64,000 nucleotides of DNA from Schizochytrium sp. TIO01 (lineage: Eukaryota > Sar > Bigyra > Thraustochytrida > Thraustochytriidae). The position numbers were made by a program, and so were the translations under genes. The stretch is from assembly GCA_004764695.1 (NCBI GenBank), contig SMSO01000014.1:261148-325147 (forward strand), in the 5' to 3' direction. The notes beneath the pieces are model-generated. The model was not told the DNA's origin, made no database searches, and saw only the letters and a list, made by a program, of their open reading frames with translations. Shown here piece after piece: positions 32,596-43,245 of the stretch. How positions within the stretch are numbered: position 1 is the first letter of the stretch; each line of letters opens with the position of its first letter.

Positions 32596-33787
32596 ATTGT
32601 TCAATCAACAATCGACGCCAAGAACCAACTACGCAGACCCAAGCAGCGACCTCGAGGCTCGCGAGGAGGTTTATGGACGCGACGGCGGGTGCAAGTGTGC
32701 CTCTGTAGCCTTTGGGAGCAGCAGGGAGCGGGTCCTGAGCATGTGGAGTGCGGAGCGAGGTTTTCACGGCACTTGGGATTCAAGCTTGAACGAGTTTTGC
32801 TTGCAAGAACGACTGCAGACTCGGACCTCCGAAACGCCAAACAGCGTAGGAAAACGCAGAAGATATGTGAGAGGTTGGGTGTGAGCTTGAGGGGGCTTCG
32901 CGGCTGCAAACCCAAGTACCACCCGAGGGGTGATCGGCTTTGGTGGACTTGTATCAGGAGCTTGCGAAATGCAAGGAGCCGCAGCTGGGCCCTCCGATAT
33001 TTAGTTTCATCGATTGAAGAATTACTGTTACTACTATTATTACCATCACTCACTGCCAATAGAAAATAATAAAAATAAAGTTATTTATAACTTTATTTCT
33101 AAAAGGAAACTTTCCTTTCGTTTCTTTTCTTTTTATTCAAAGAAATCTTTTCTCGCTAGGTTACGCTAGATCCGGACGATGCCAGATTAAGTGGTACATC
33201 GACCACCATCGCACTGGCGCTCAGGAGCCCGAAAGGCAAACTCGAGCGCCGCCGCAGACACGTACATATGATATCCTGCTTTGCGCCCTGACTCATTTCC
33301 TCGTGACTCACAGTTCGCAATCCGTGATTTGTAATTTTATATCTGTGATTTGGCACGAAACAATTATGAGAAAGACACATCAAACTTGACCTCGCTGTGG
33401 ACGTATGTATGTATGCATGTTCTTCAGTGCAGAAGCTGGCACCTTGGTCTTCACGATGGATACTACTTCATTCAGACACGGCAGGCAGCCAGCTCTGGGC
33501 AATGTCCTGGGCGCCCTCGCGATTCTTTTCGCGCGGACTTCATTGTCAAATGGCAAGATGGAGAGCAACTGTGATGGTCTCTCTAGGCTGGTATGCCTAC
33601 AGTTTACCATAGAACTACCTACCAACCTGTGAAGGTCCCATGGGACCACTCTCCACACCGAGCTTGGTTTAAGTTCCTTCTCTCCCCCAAATGAAGTGTT
33701 CAAAAGGGGAAAGGAACAGATAATCTCTAAGCCACTCCTACTCACAGATAGCGGTTTGCCAAAAGATTAAGGCCAAGTGAGAAAGAA

Positions 33788-33832
33788 AACAAAACAAACA
33801 AACAAACAAACAAACAAACAAACAAACAAAAA
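33788..33832. repeat. (CAAA)n microsatellite
   Basis: About ten CAAA units flanked by A-rich sequence. Confidence 0.9.
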
Positions 33833-34679
33833 CATCTTTTCTTTCTTTCCTTTTTCTTTACCGATTCGCGGACTGAAAGCTTTACTGGCGCTACACCAGA
33901 GCGATAACCTGCCTTGAATTCTTCAGACAAGCATCAAGACCAGGCCAGGGCCTGTTTCTTTCATGATTTTGGTCTCGTTTGCACTAGATACGCCCGAGAG
34001 GAGTAGGCACCTTCATTTTCTTTGTGGCCACTCCATGCTGGTGAAAGAGGAGATAGTTCCGATGTACGGTCTTCTTGTTCTTTTTAAGGCTAACTACTAA
34101 GCTAACCTAGTGTTAATAGTAGTATTGTTACCTTTGCAAAAGTTGGGTGGTTCACAAAGAGACGACCCCTGATTAACCTCGAAGTCAGGTTGCTGTGGAA
34201 AAGGCCAGACGCCACGGCTCGTGCCTTTGTGCAGTCTAAAAGAAATGCTTAGTGTCTACCGGGTGTATGGACGCTTTGGAGTTATATCCAGCAAGAGTAC
34301 AACACCAATGATAGAGGTGGCCACCATTGTGCCCATATGTACAGCAGATGAATGCCAAATGCTCGTTGCGGCGCGTGGTGTAAAACCTCGTGAAGCCTGG
34401 AAAGGCCTTGCCAAGGCTCAGTATAGTTTACTCTACTGACCTTGTCATTTTTTTTCTTTATAATCCACGCATGGGCGAGTCCCAGTGTGGATTGCCGCAA
34501 GACACCATCGTCGAAAGTCCTAGGTAGGGTAGTTCTGCGCAATTCCACCCAATTCCTGCTCACCTCATGCCTCCAATCATGCAGAAAACAGCTGTTTAAG
34601 ATATTGCATAGACCAAGCGAAAACCAAGTTGAGAAGTCCAAAACAAAACCTAACAGGAAGGATACATCGTTGAGTCTAC

Positions 34680-34705
34680 ATATATATATATATATATATA
34701 TATCA
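34680..34705. repeat. (TA)n microsatellite
   Basis: Twelve or so TA units, self-complementary. Confidence 0.9.
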
Positions 34706-35730
34706 CAGCGGAGCAGGAAAAGCTCTAGGTAAACATGATGGGTTCGTATGGAATTTCCCAATGTGCAAAAGCTAAATCACGATCGAGCGAGAGATTTAGG
34801 AGAGTGAGCGAGCGAGTGAGTGAAGCGAAACGAAGAGCAATCAAATCTGCGACTCGTGCAAATCGATTCTCAGTTTCTTATGCACCAGAGTACTTATTAG
34901 CGATGAGCTGCGAAGAAAAACTTTGTTGCACTATAAATAAAAACCACTAAAAGGTGCGGAATTAGAATTTATCGAGGCCGCATCGAGAGCCCACGCTGGT
35001 GCGGCGACCAACTTATTAGTTATCGTTCAGCATTCACAGGTCCCGTCAGAGGCGAACTCGTAGATGCCGTACAACAGTACCCAGAAGATCAATACTCAAT
35101 ATAAATCCATTCAGGAACATGCGGCGTCGATTACATTGCCAAGCTCATCACTCCTAAGAATGACTCGAAAAGGTATGAGCCACGGGCGATCGCAAGCTCC
35201 AAAATACAATCGTTGTGTACGAGGCACCGCGGCCTTCATGTCCTATTCTGCTTATTCGGTGGTAGGCACTTGTTCTACAACTTAATCGTCGTGGTCATGT
35301 ACCACAGCAACGCACTGTTCAGAATACCGATGACATCAGCATGCAGCATTAACAGCTGTTGAGACGCTGCTTACCATCACATTCGATTGAGTAACTTCCC
35401 CATTGATGACGAGCAAGCGGTGCGGGTAATTGACTTCGGCATGGTCAGTCAGGGTTGGAGCAAGTGGCAAACTGACTGCAGGTGACAATGCATCATTTGA
35501 AAAAGTAGATTTGTCAAACTAAAACAAATTAAAACCAAAGTTCAATTTCGCTAGTTAGTTTCATTTAAAATGGGGCGCGGCGAAAATTCGCCGCCTAAAT
35601 ACTCGCACATTGCGGGAAGTGGCGCTTATAGAATACGCATGCGCGGAAGCGCTGTGCACTTCTCTCAATAATGTCGTTTTGATTTCGTAATGAGTCATAG
35701 CGCCAAAGCCAACAAACTTCCATCCTGAAT

Positions 35731-37471
35731 ATGAAGCTACTGTTCAGTTCACTTTTGAACAATATGGAACACTACTACCCAAGAAAGAGGCCTAAGTGGA
35801 CCAACAAAGTGGTTCAAATTACTGTGTTCCAAAGCGTGAATCGCCGCCGTCGCATGCGGCTGGCGCTGCCTCGGCAACTCTACAGTACCCTCGCCGTTCA
35901 CAGGGCACCCTCAAAGCTCTGCATACCCCCTTTGGCGTGCCTTCATATTTACTTCGATCTGGACAAACCGTGGATCGGCCGAAGATTGCTCTCGAGCGTG
36001 ACCCAGACGGGTGGTTTTGACAAGACCAGAATACTTGTTGGTGGAAAGGGCATCATGACAGACTCTGAAGCGTTCGCATCTGATGCGCCAGGATGGCGCC
36101 AAAAGGCATCCGAAACGGCCCCCGGAGCCAAGCTTGAAGACACGGAGGAGCTCGGCCCGATTTGCTACCGCTGCAAAGGCTCAAAGGAAACCCTTAAAAA
36201 GGTCCTCGTAGAGGCCAAAAGTGCGGACGATAACAGCGAAGATGCAACTGCTGGCGATGATAAAAATGAGGATCAAACCGAAGATGTTAAGGAAAGCAAT
36301 GGAGACGAGCAGAAGAAGAAAAAGAAGAAGATGAAGAAGGAGCTCATTAAGGTCACATGCCCTATCTGCAATGGACTTGGTCGTATCAAGAAGAAGCGCA
36401 AGGAGGTTCTCCACGCGACCAAGGCGGGCAAGGCCAGCTCTCGCAAGCGTAAGATTCCTGAAGGGTGGGTTGTTCCTGGACCTCAAGCAAAGTAAGTTTA
36501 TTTCACACAGACGGCATTCGCCCCTGAACGCAGGAACACATCAAATAAAGAAACCATCCCAAAAGACTAACAAAGATACGTTTCATAACTTGCGCACACT
36601 TGTACAAATATGAAACAGAGGAGGCGTCGAGGCTGAAATGGGCGAGGAGATTTGTGCTTTACTCGGCCATTGGCGAATTTTCCAGCGTATCGGTGGTCAC
36701 CGCTGGTCCACTGACGATCTCGTGACCGCCTGGGTGGCAGGTCGTGCATGGAAAGACGCCAAGCCCGGCCGTACTGACGAGCCTGCATACTGTCTGGATC
36801 TTGGATGTGGTATCGGATCAGTTCTCATGATGGTTGCCTGGCAGTTCAACCAAGCCAAATGTCTAGGTGTAGAGGCGCAGGTCAGAAGTGCAACCATGGC
36901 TCGCCGCTCACTCGAATACAATGGATGCACAGACCGCTGCAAGGTTGTTCAGGGAGATATCCGGGAGTACGCGGATTTTGCCGAGGCTGCTCCAGATGGA
37001 AAATTTGATCTCGTAACTGGAACCCCTCCCTATTTCCCCGTGAACTACTCCGCAGATACAGGTGTCGCGACCCCGGGTCTCGGTGGACTTCCCTCTTGTG
37101 AACAATCTGCTCCTGCTCGTTACGAGTTTCGTGGTGGTGTAGAGGCATACTGTGCCGCAGCACGCCCACGTCTTCGGTCTCGTGAGTCTCGTTTCGTTGT
37201 TTGCGAGGGTCTTCTTGGCGAAAATCACTCTCGTGTCATCAATGGTGCTCGTGAGAACGGCCTTGAGGTTTTGAAAAAGGTAGCCGTCCACGGCCGCGAT
37301 GACAAGCCTGTGCTATTTGCAGTTTATGTCATGCGTCTTGCCGAACCTGACGCTGACCCTGCTGACGCTGCAAAGTCCATGGTAGAAGAGACTCTGATCA
37401 TTCGCCACAAAGGTGGCAAACGCTCCGACGCATATGTATCTCTTATGGCCGACCTTGGCATCCCGCCCTAA
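35731..37471 (+). CDS. Zinc-ribbon protein fused to a TrmN6-like (YfiC-type) adenine-N6 methyltransferase, one intron
   Basis: Two exons, 35731-36491 and 36619-37471, join in frame across a 127-nt intron (donor GTAAGT, acceptor AACAG, phase 2). Exon 1 carries paired CxxC motifs, CYRCKG and CPICNGLG, separated by an acidic then Lys-rich insert. They resemble the CxxCxG repeats of DnaJ-type zinc ribbons. Exon 2 is a class I methyltransferase: DLGCGIGS (SAM motif I) and GTPPYF (motif IV), as in TrmN6/YfiC, which makes m6A37 in bacterial tRNA1(Val). An RNA adenine methyltransferase is inferred; substrate and compartment are not known. The start is uncertain. The first ATG (35731) gives an Arg-rich N-terminus that might be an organelle presequence; ATG 36055 would start just before the zinc ribbon. 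Confidence 0.75.
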
Positions 37472-38553
37472 GAAGCTTGAGCATAGCCTCGTACTAAACG
37501 AGAGTGTGACTGTTTTGTGACTGATCACTAGACTCACTTACAGACCTGCACATTTCAACATAAACAAATCAACAAACGCAAAACCCAAGTATCCGCACCG
37601 AACAATTGTTCCTATTTCTCGTCGGTCTCTCTTCTTTTTCATGAGTGGCTTTATCCTTAACCTGAATGTTGGGAATATTAGTTGCTCTAATTTGTGGTAT
37701 TGTCTTTTGTCAACGTATCAAAGCGTCTAATACGTACATTTACTGCAATAGAATCCTTAATAGATTATCCCAGACGATTTTCCCCCATTTACTAGTCCTA
37801 GTTTTTTTGGTTTCTTTTTTCCTCGCATCTTTTATATGAACAAGATGCACTGTAATATCGCAGACGAACTTAAGATCTCCTTATAAGCGGCGCTCTACTT
37901 GATTCTGGATGAAATGGACTTGCTTGAGTTTTGACTGAAGTCGGACTATCATTCAGGAGATAGCCAGCATCCTCCTTTTCACATTCAGCACAGTACATTT
38001 ATATTTTTTTAAACCACAAGAATACAGTGAGTGTCCTTCTAGTAGGCCCGTCTACTTCTTTTCATCCGAATGGCAATTATCTCCTTTTGGATCTCCCTCC
38101 CTACATGAGCTTGCATTACTTTACTCTGGCATGATAACTAATCGCCTTGTTCGTACTTCTTTTCATCGTAACAGTAGTTTAAAGGTTCCTATGCAACTGA
38201 AGATGAGGTTACCAACCGAACTATCGTGACCACGACAATCGCAGCTCGCTCCATAGCATCTCCACTAAAACGAGCCTGCAGCTCAGCATTATATGTGATT
38301 TCGATCCTACACGCTGATCGCGATCCATCAAGGTGGCTCATAAGGATGACGTTGGTCTTGAGAATAAAATTTGATTCGTTGGAAACAACAAAACAAAGAA
38401 AAACTGAAGTCAAGATACAAGAGCTTTCGTAATTAGGTTTTACTGTAACAGTATGTATAGGCCCAGCTTTTAGAATATGGGCCCAGAAACAATCAGAAAG
38501 ATCATTGTCGTCTGGACGCAGAACCTGAATCAAAAGTGGGACTGTGGCGCGCA
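37472..38553. other. Intergenic region upstream of the RhoGEF gene
   Basis: AT-rich, no supported gene. Contains a T-run near 37802 and the probable RhoGEF promoter. Confidence 0.5.
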
Positions 38554-40047
38554 ATGGAAAGTGGGTGTCACGCCGAAGATGTCGTGGAGGACGCCCTGAG
38601 CAAGTTCTCTGCAGCAGCAGACCTTGAGGCCCGTCTGGACGTTGATGCTCGCCTAAAACACGACCCCAAGGCCGTCGCGGATGACAACGAAGCCGCAACC
38701 ACGGCAGCTGCCGCCACAGATGCATACATGAGTGCATGTGCAAGCCTGATGAGCGTACTGCCGCAGTTTTCAGAGGCTTCAAATGTGCAGGATTTGTTTT
38801 CTCGCAATATCCTTTTCATGATGGGCAGAATTGAGCAGCTTAGCGAATTACAGCAGCGACGAGGCAGCATCAGCGGCAGGCGCATGTCCGTCTCGCCCCA
38901 GGACCGTGAGATGCAACGAGCTCGAGCCCGACTTTCGCAACCTACTGACAGCAACGAAGCAAAAAGAACACGCGTAGCACAGGAAATTCTCGAGACTGAA
39001 CGAACCTATGTTAAGGCACTCAAATCATTGCATCAATACTATATTATCCCTCTCTGCGAACACCTCCAAAGTGACCAGGAACCTATCATCGATCACGCAC
39101 AACGGTCAAATATCTTTGGCAATATTGAGGAGATTTTGGGACTTGCCCAAAGCTTCCTGCAAGCACTTGAGATTAAACTCCAAAATTGGGGACCCATGCA
39201 AACACTTGGAGATACTTTCAAGACACACGCCATGTTTTTCAAAATTTATGTCATGTACACCAACCAGTACCAAGAAGGAGTGAAAGGAATAACAAGCTTG
39301 TTAAAGTCAGATGACCGTGCCAAGCGGGTGGCTAAGCGCGCTAGCAAAGCTGGATGCCAGGATGTCTCGTCCCTCATGATTAATCCTATTCAACGTCTCC
39401 CCCGTTATGTATTGTTACTTAAGGAGTTGCGTAAGCGCACACCAGACAGTCATCCTGACGCTCAACTGCTCGAAGCTGCCCTTGCGGACATTCATGTTGT
39501 TGCTGATCACGTCAACGAGCGTCTCCGAAGTCACGAAGACAATGCAAAAATACTGGAAATTCAAAGTATGTTATGGACTGCACGACCAGGTGGCGTGCCA
39601 ATCACACTTTTGGAGCCTGGAAGACAGTTCATCCGTGAGGGTAAACTCCTCAAGGTGCGCTCAATAGGCACATTGCGTGAGGTTCATGTTTTCTTATTTA
39701 CAGATATACTCATGTACTGCTCCTCATCACGACTGCTGCCTGGAAGATATCATTACCACAATCATTTGTTTTTCTGGGGTGCATCTGTAGCAGAGCACGA
39801 GGCGCGTTCAGAGGGTGTTGATCACCCTCGTGTTGGATGTGCTTTCAAGGTTACAGCTGATAATGCAGTGCGAATTTTTATTCCAGATACCTTGCAGGAA
39901 CGTGATGAGTGGATACGGGCAATCAATGAATGTCGTGACAAAAAGCTCGATCTGGATAAACGGAAATCTTTCAAGCGTGTTTCCTTGGGCTCCCAGGCCT
40001 CCACAGCATCATACACTAGTCCAAGGAATTCTGCTTATTATCAATAA
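38554..40047 (+). CDS. Rho guanine nucleotide exchange factor (DH-PH)
   Basis: A 497-residue protein from the ATG at 38554 (a GTG six codons upstream is discounted). The N-terminal 135 residues are helical, Ala/Asp-rich. The Dbl-homology domain spans about 140-325. Its CR1 helix is AQEILETERTYVKALKSL, and CR3 contains PIQRLPRYVLLLKELRKRTP, the most diagnostic DH segment. A PH domain follows (about 350-462): EGKLLKVRS, VHVFLFTDILMYCSS and the Trp-containing last helix ERDEWIRAINEC. The tail is basic and Ser-rich. Such proteins load GTP on Rho/Rac GTPases at membranes and control actin, which suits a cell that makes actin-based nets or amoeboid stages. Which GTPase is used cannot be told. Confidence 0.9.
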   Translation: MESGCHAEDVVEDALSKFSAAADLEARLDVDARLKHDPKAVADDNEAATTAAAATDAYMSACASLMSVLPQFSEASNVQDLFSRNILFMMGRIEQLSELQQRRGSISGRRMSVSPQDREMQRARARLSQPTDSNEAKRTRVAQEILETERTYVKALKSLHQYYIIPLCEHLQSDQEPIIDHAQRSNIFGNIEEILGLAQSFLQALEIKLQNWGPMQTLGDTFKTHAMFFKIYVMYTNQYQEGVKGITSLLKSDDRAKRVAKRASKAGCQDVSSLMINPIQRLPRYVLLLKELRKRTPDSHPDAQLLEAALADIHVVADHVNERLRSHEDNAKILEIQSMLWTARPGGVPITLLEPGRQFIREGKLLKVRSIGTLREVHVFLFTDILMYCSSSRLLPGRYHYHNHLFFWGASVAEHEARSEGVDHPRVGCAFKVTADNAVRIFIPDTLQERDEWIRAINECRDKKLDLDKRKSFKRVSLGSQASTASYTSPRNSAYYQ

Positions 40048-41789
40048 ATTATTCTCTGTGCCAGCTCAGCTTGATCCGCTGCTAACCTTTATGGCATGCA
40101 ATTTACTTCCCTACTCATGTCTCTATAATAGATTCGTGCCACCTAAAACCTTTGTTCTGTTTTTTTCTCTAGAATCTGCATTTGCGATACCTACCCATGC
40201 ATGAACATGTAAACTACCTCCCTCCTACATATCCACTTGCTTGCGCACAGCCTCATAAAGACTGAACGTCACATAGACTTGTTTTTTCAGAACGTGCGCG
40301 TAGGTCAACCTAGACTTCGTCTCCATCTCATCATTCCCCGCATTCCCGCCATAGGCACATAACATCAACAACTACGACTACCGCTAACACTGCTACTACC
40401 AATAGTAGCGTCCCTCGCGCACAAAACCACCTCGTGTAAAACCTCGAATACTTCGCCCTGCCTAGCTACCCAGAAGGTGCTGCACGAGATCATGATGATG
40501 CATGTCTTGATCTGATTTGAGCGAAAGTTGTCTCAATCCCGTCTCATCTGTAAAAATCCAGGTGCTCTCGGCATTCGGGGCGGTGCACGAACAATTGATA
40601 GCACAACAGCAGGAAACTCATCCATCAATCAAGTCCATTCGTTGGTTAGTTAGTAATCACTGTCCGCGGACGCCGCTCAAATATCTATCTGTCAACTGCA
40701 GATCGATCATCCATCTCTTCTCATGATCGTCCAAACGTCTCAGAAGGAGAAGTCCTCAAGTTATTCGTTGAAAGCTGTTTTACATTCATGTACGTCATGC
40801 CGCAGTAGAAACAAATGATGGAAAGACCTCCTTCGTCCACAGCCACTCAGCCAACGAAGAAGTCTACGAAAGCACAGCGCCAGCCAGCCAATCAATGAAT
40901 ACAAACAGCACCAGCGCCAGACTCATCAAGATGCTCCACACGTGCGTGCAGACGCAGTGCTCAAGGTGTGTGTTTGGCCTCGAGGGCTAAACCTTAGTTG
41001 CGCCAGAACGTGCGAGAATGGCGAATGACAAGGACGCTTTCTACGATCCTCCATGAGCAACTCTTCAATGAACGAATCGTCGTTGATGAGAAGGGCGACT
41101 GACTGCTGTAGTTTAGGCTAGCCGTGCACTACGGCACCAATTGTCTCACGAGCTATAGAAAACCCTCACTCGCCTCGAGGTACCTGCAAACCAGCATCCG
41201 GGACCCTGACACCTACAGCGGCCCGGGCAGTTTGGAGCTTCTCTTCTCTCGCATGCGACGAAGTTGTTATCTTTTCCGCTGGCCTGCAGGTCCTTTGCGA
41301 TGGTAATCTGAGACGAGACAAGACATGGAGAAATGAATGCCTAGGTACCTGAAGAAAGCAGCTTTGCAATAGAAATTTTGAGCTCTAAGAAATTAAATTA
41401 AACTAGAGACGCCAAGCTATACTCGCTTTTCTGAGCTGCGGAAAGCTTAAAGCGAGTCTTGCGTCTGATTCCCTTTCCTGTGTCGAGAAAGTTTTGGCTA
41501 ATGTACAGTTTTCGTGGGAAACAATTAATAATAAAATTGATATATATATTTTTAATAATTTAATAAAAAAGACTTTTTTGGTGGAAGGAAACGCTATAAA
41601 AAGTAAAAACTTGCATAGTTCGCATTACATTGCATTGCAAAACTTGCATTGCGTTCCAATCCGTATTGCTCTGCTTCGCCGGCGCGTCGAATCGCCCCTG
41701 GCACCGCTTCAAGCCGACGCTAGGTCGGTACAGACACGCAGAAAAGGCTTTGGTCAAGGCTTTGTGGCCTGATGCTCGCGTCCTTGCAG
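40048..41789. other. Intergenic region containing the unresolved 5' end of the seryl-tRNA synthetase gene
   Basis: No independent gene supported. Somewhere here should be the first exon of the next gene, because its open frame lacks an in-frame ATG. The frame just upstream (to 41772) encodes an Arg-rich stretch but is closed by TGA at 41770. Confidence 0.4.
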
Positions 41790-43245
41790 ACTAGCGGCAC
41801 TCCTGCGGCCGTCGCGAGCACGCCTGGCGAGCTCTGCAGCTTCCGTAGTACGCCCCAGGATAGATTTCGAGCGCCTTCTAGCCGCTAAATCAGATCTCGC
41901 TGCGGAGCTTAGTGCGAGATTTCCCAACCGTGAACCTGAATTCTTGGGAAAACAGGTCGAGGTTGTCGTCACCCTTCGTGAGCGCCAACTCCAACTTCTC
42001 CGCGAAGCCCAAGATCTTCGTCAAGAGCGTAATGCCATCGCCAAGGCAAACAAAGGTGTTAAGGGAAAGCCTTCTCAAGAATCTCTTGATCGTGGTCGCG
42101 AGCTCAAGTCTCGCATCTCGGATATCGAATCTGAGCTTGCTGCTGTGCAGAAGAACCTTGATGAGCTAACCATGCATTTGCCCAACTGGCTGGATCCCCG
42201 AGGACCACGTCGTGGCGAGACAGCTGCACAACTTGGGCTCAAGGAGGAGGACCATGGTGAAGGTGTTATTGTTCGTGAGCGCTCGGACCCTATGCCACAA
42301 TTTGATTTCGATATCAAGGACCATGTCACGCTCGGAGAGAGCCTCGACATCGTGGACTTTAAGTCTCCGGTGAAATCCTCGGGCCCGAGGTTTGCATCTC
42401 TCAAAAACGAAGGCGCACTCCTTGAGCTCGGTTTGGCACAATGGATCCTTGGAAAACTATACAAGGAGCTCAAATTTTCACCGACCCTTACACCGGATCT
42501 TGTGCAACGGGATGTTCTTGAAGCATGTGGTTTCCAGCCCCGTGACGACTCGTCGCACGTCTATCAGGCTTACAACCACACACCGGATCACCGCGACGCA
42601 GAACTTTGCCTTGCAGGAACCTCTGAAGTTGCGCTTGCCGGATCTCGCATGGGCAAGGTTTACCGTTCTGGTCTCCCGGAGCGCCTCGCAGGATTCAGCC
42701 ACTGCTTTCGTGCCGAGGCTGGTGGTGGAGGTGCCATGAACCGCGGTTTGTACCGCCTTCACCAGTTTAGTAAGGCGGAGATGTTTGTATTCTCTCACCC
42801 AGACCACTCTGAAGCCGAGCTCGACCGCCTCGTGTGTATTCAGGAATCCATCTGCGATCAGCTTGGTCTTCATTGGCGCACCATCGATATGTACCCGGAT
42901 GAGCTTGGTAACCCTGCTGCCCGCAAGTACGATGTCCAGGTTTACATTCCGTCTCGCGGAGCTTACGGCGAGGTAGCATCCCTCTCCAACTGCACGGATT
43001 ATCAGGCTCGCCGCCTCGACATTCGCTACGTTGACCCAGAAACTCAGGAGCGCGGTTTCGTCCACACCCTCAACGGCACTGCCGTGGCAATTCCTCGTGT
43101 CATCCTCGCTTTGATTGAGACACACCAGCAGCCCGACGGTACTGTGAAAATTCCAGAGTGCCTCCACCCGTTCTTGCCCTTTGATACGCTCCACCCTTCA
43201 TTCGAGCCCGTCATTGACGAGAACCTCGAGAAGATTGATGAATAA
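41790..43245 (+). CDS. Seryl-tRNA synthetase, organelle (bacterial/mitochondrial) type, 5' end unresolved
   Basis: The open frame encodes a full class II seryl-tRNA synthetase that charges tRNA-Ser. The N-terminal long-helix arm is present (RQLQLLREAQDLRQERNAI). So are motif 2 (FRAEAGGGGAMNRGLYRLHQF, residues trimmed here) with the ATP-contacting Arg, and motif 3 (NGTAVAIPRVILALIE). The frame is open from 41773 but has no ATG before about 42000, inside the arm. Good sequence resumes at IDFERLLAAKSDL (41860), the usual SerRS beginning. It is preceded by an Ala/Arg/Ser-rich stretch (RPSRARLASSAASVV) typical of a mitochondrial presequence. I therefore place an exon start at 41790, after TTGCAG; the first exon is upstream and not identified. 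Confidence 0.82.

Larger units (their letters stand above)
31008..35730. other. 4.7-kb gene-poor, repeat-rich stretch
   Basis: No gene supported. It contains a GC-rich patch at about 31300-31480 and GAAA, TCAG, TTTA/TTTG, CAAA and TA microsatellites. Several open frames of 70-220 codons are created by the repeats themselves and lack domain features. The final 200 bases, GC-richer, are probably the promoter of the zinc-ribbon methyltransferase. Confidence 0.5.

Noticed and set aside
32566-33069. 167-codon Arg/Leu-rich plus-strand frame
   Set aside because: Its start is produced by the TTTA repeat and the rest has an equally long antisense frame.
34680-34705. TA run as a possible replication or matrix-attachment site
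   Set aside because: A simple dinucleotide repeat without any other supporting feature.
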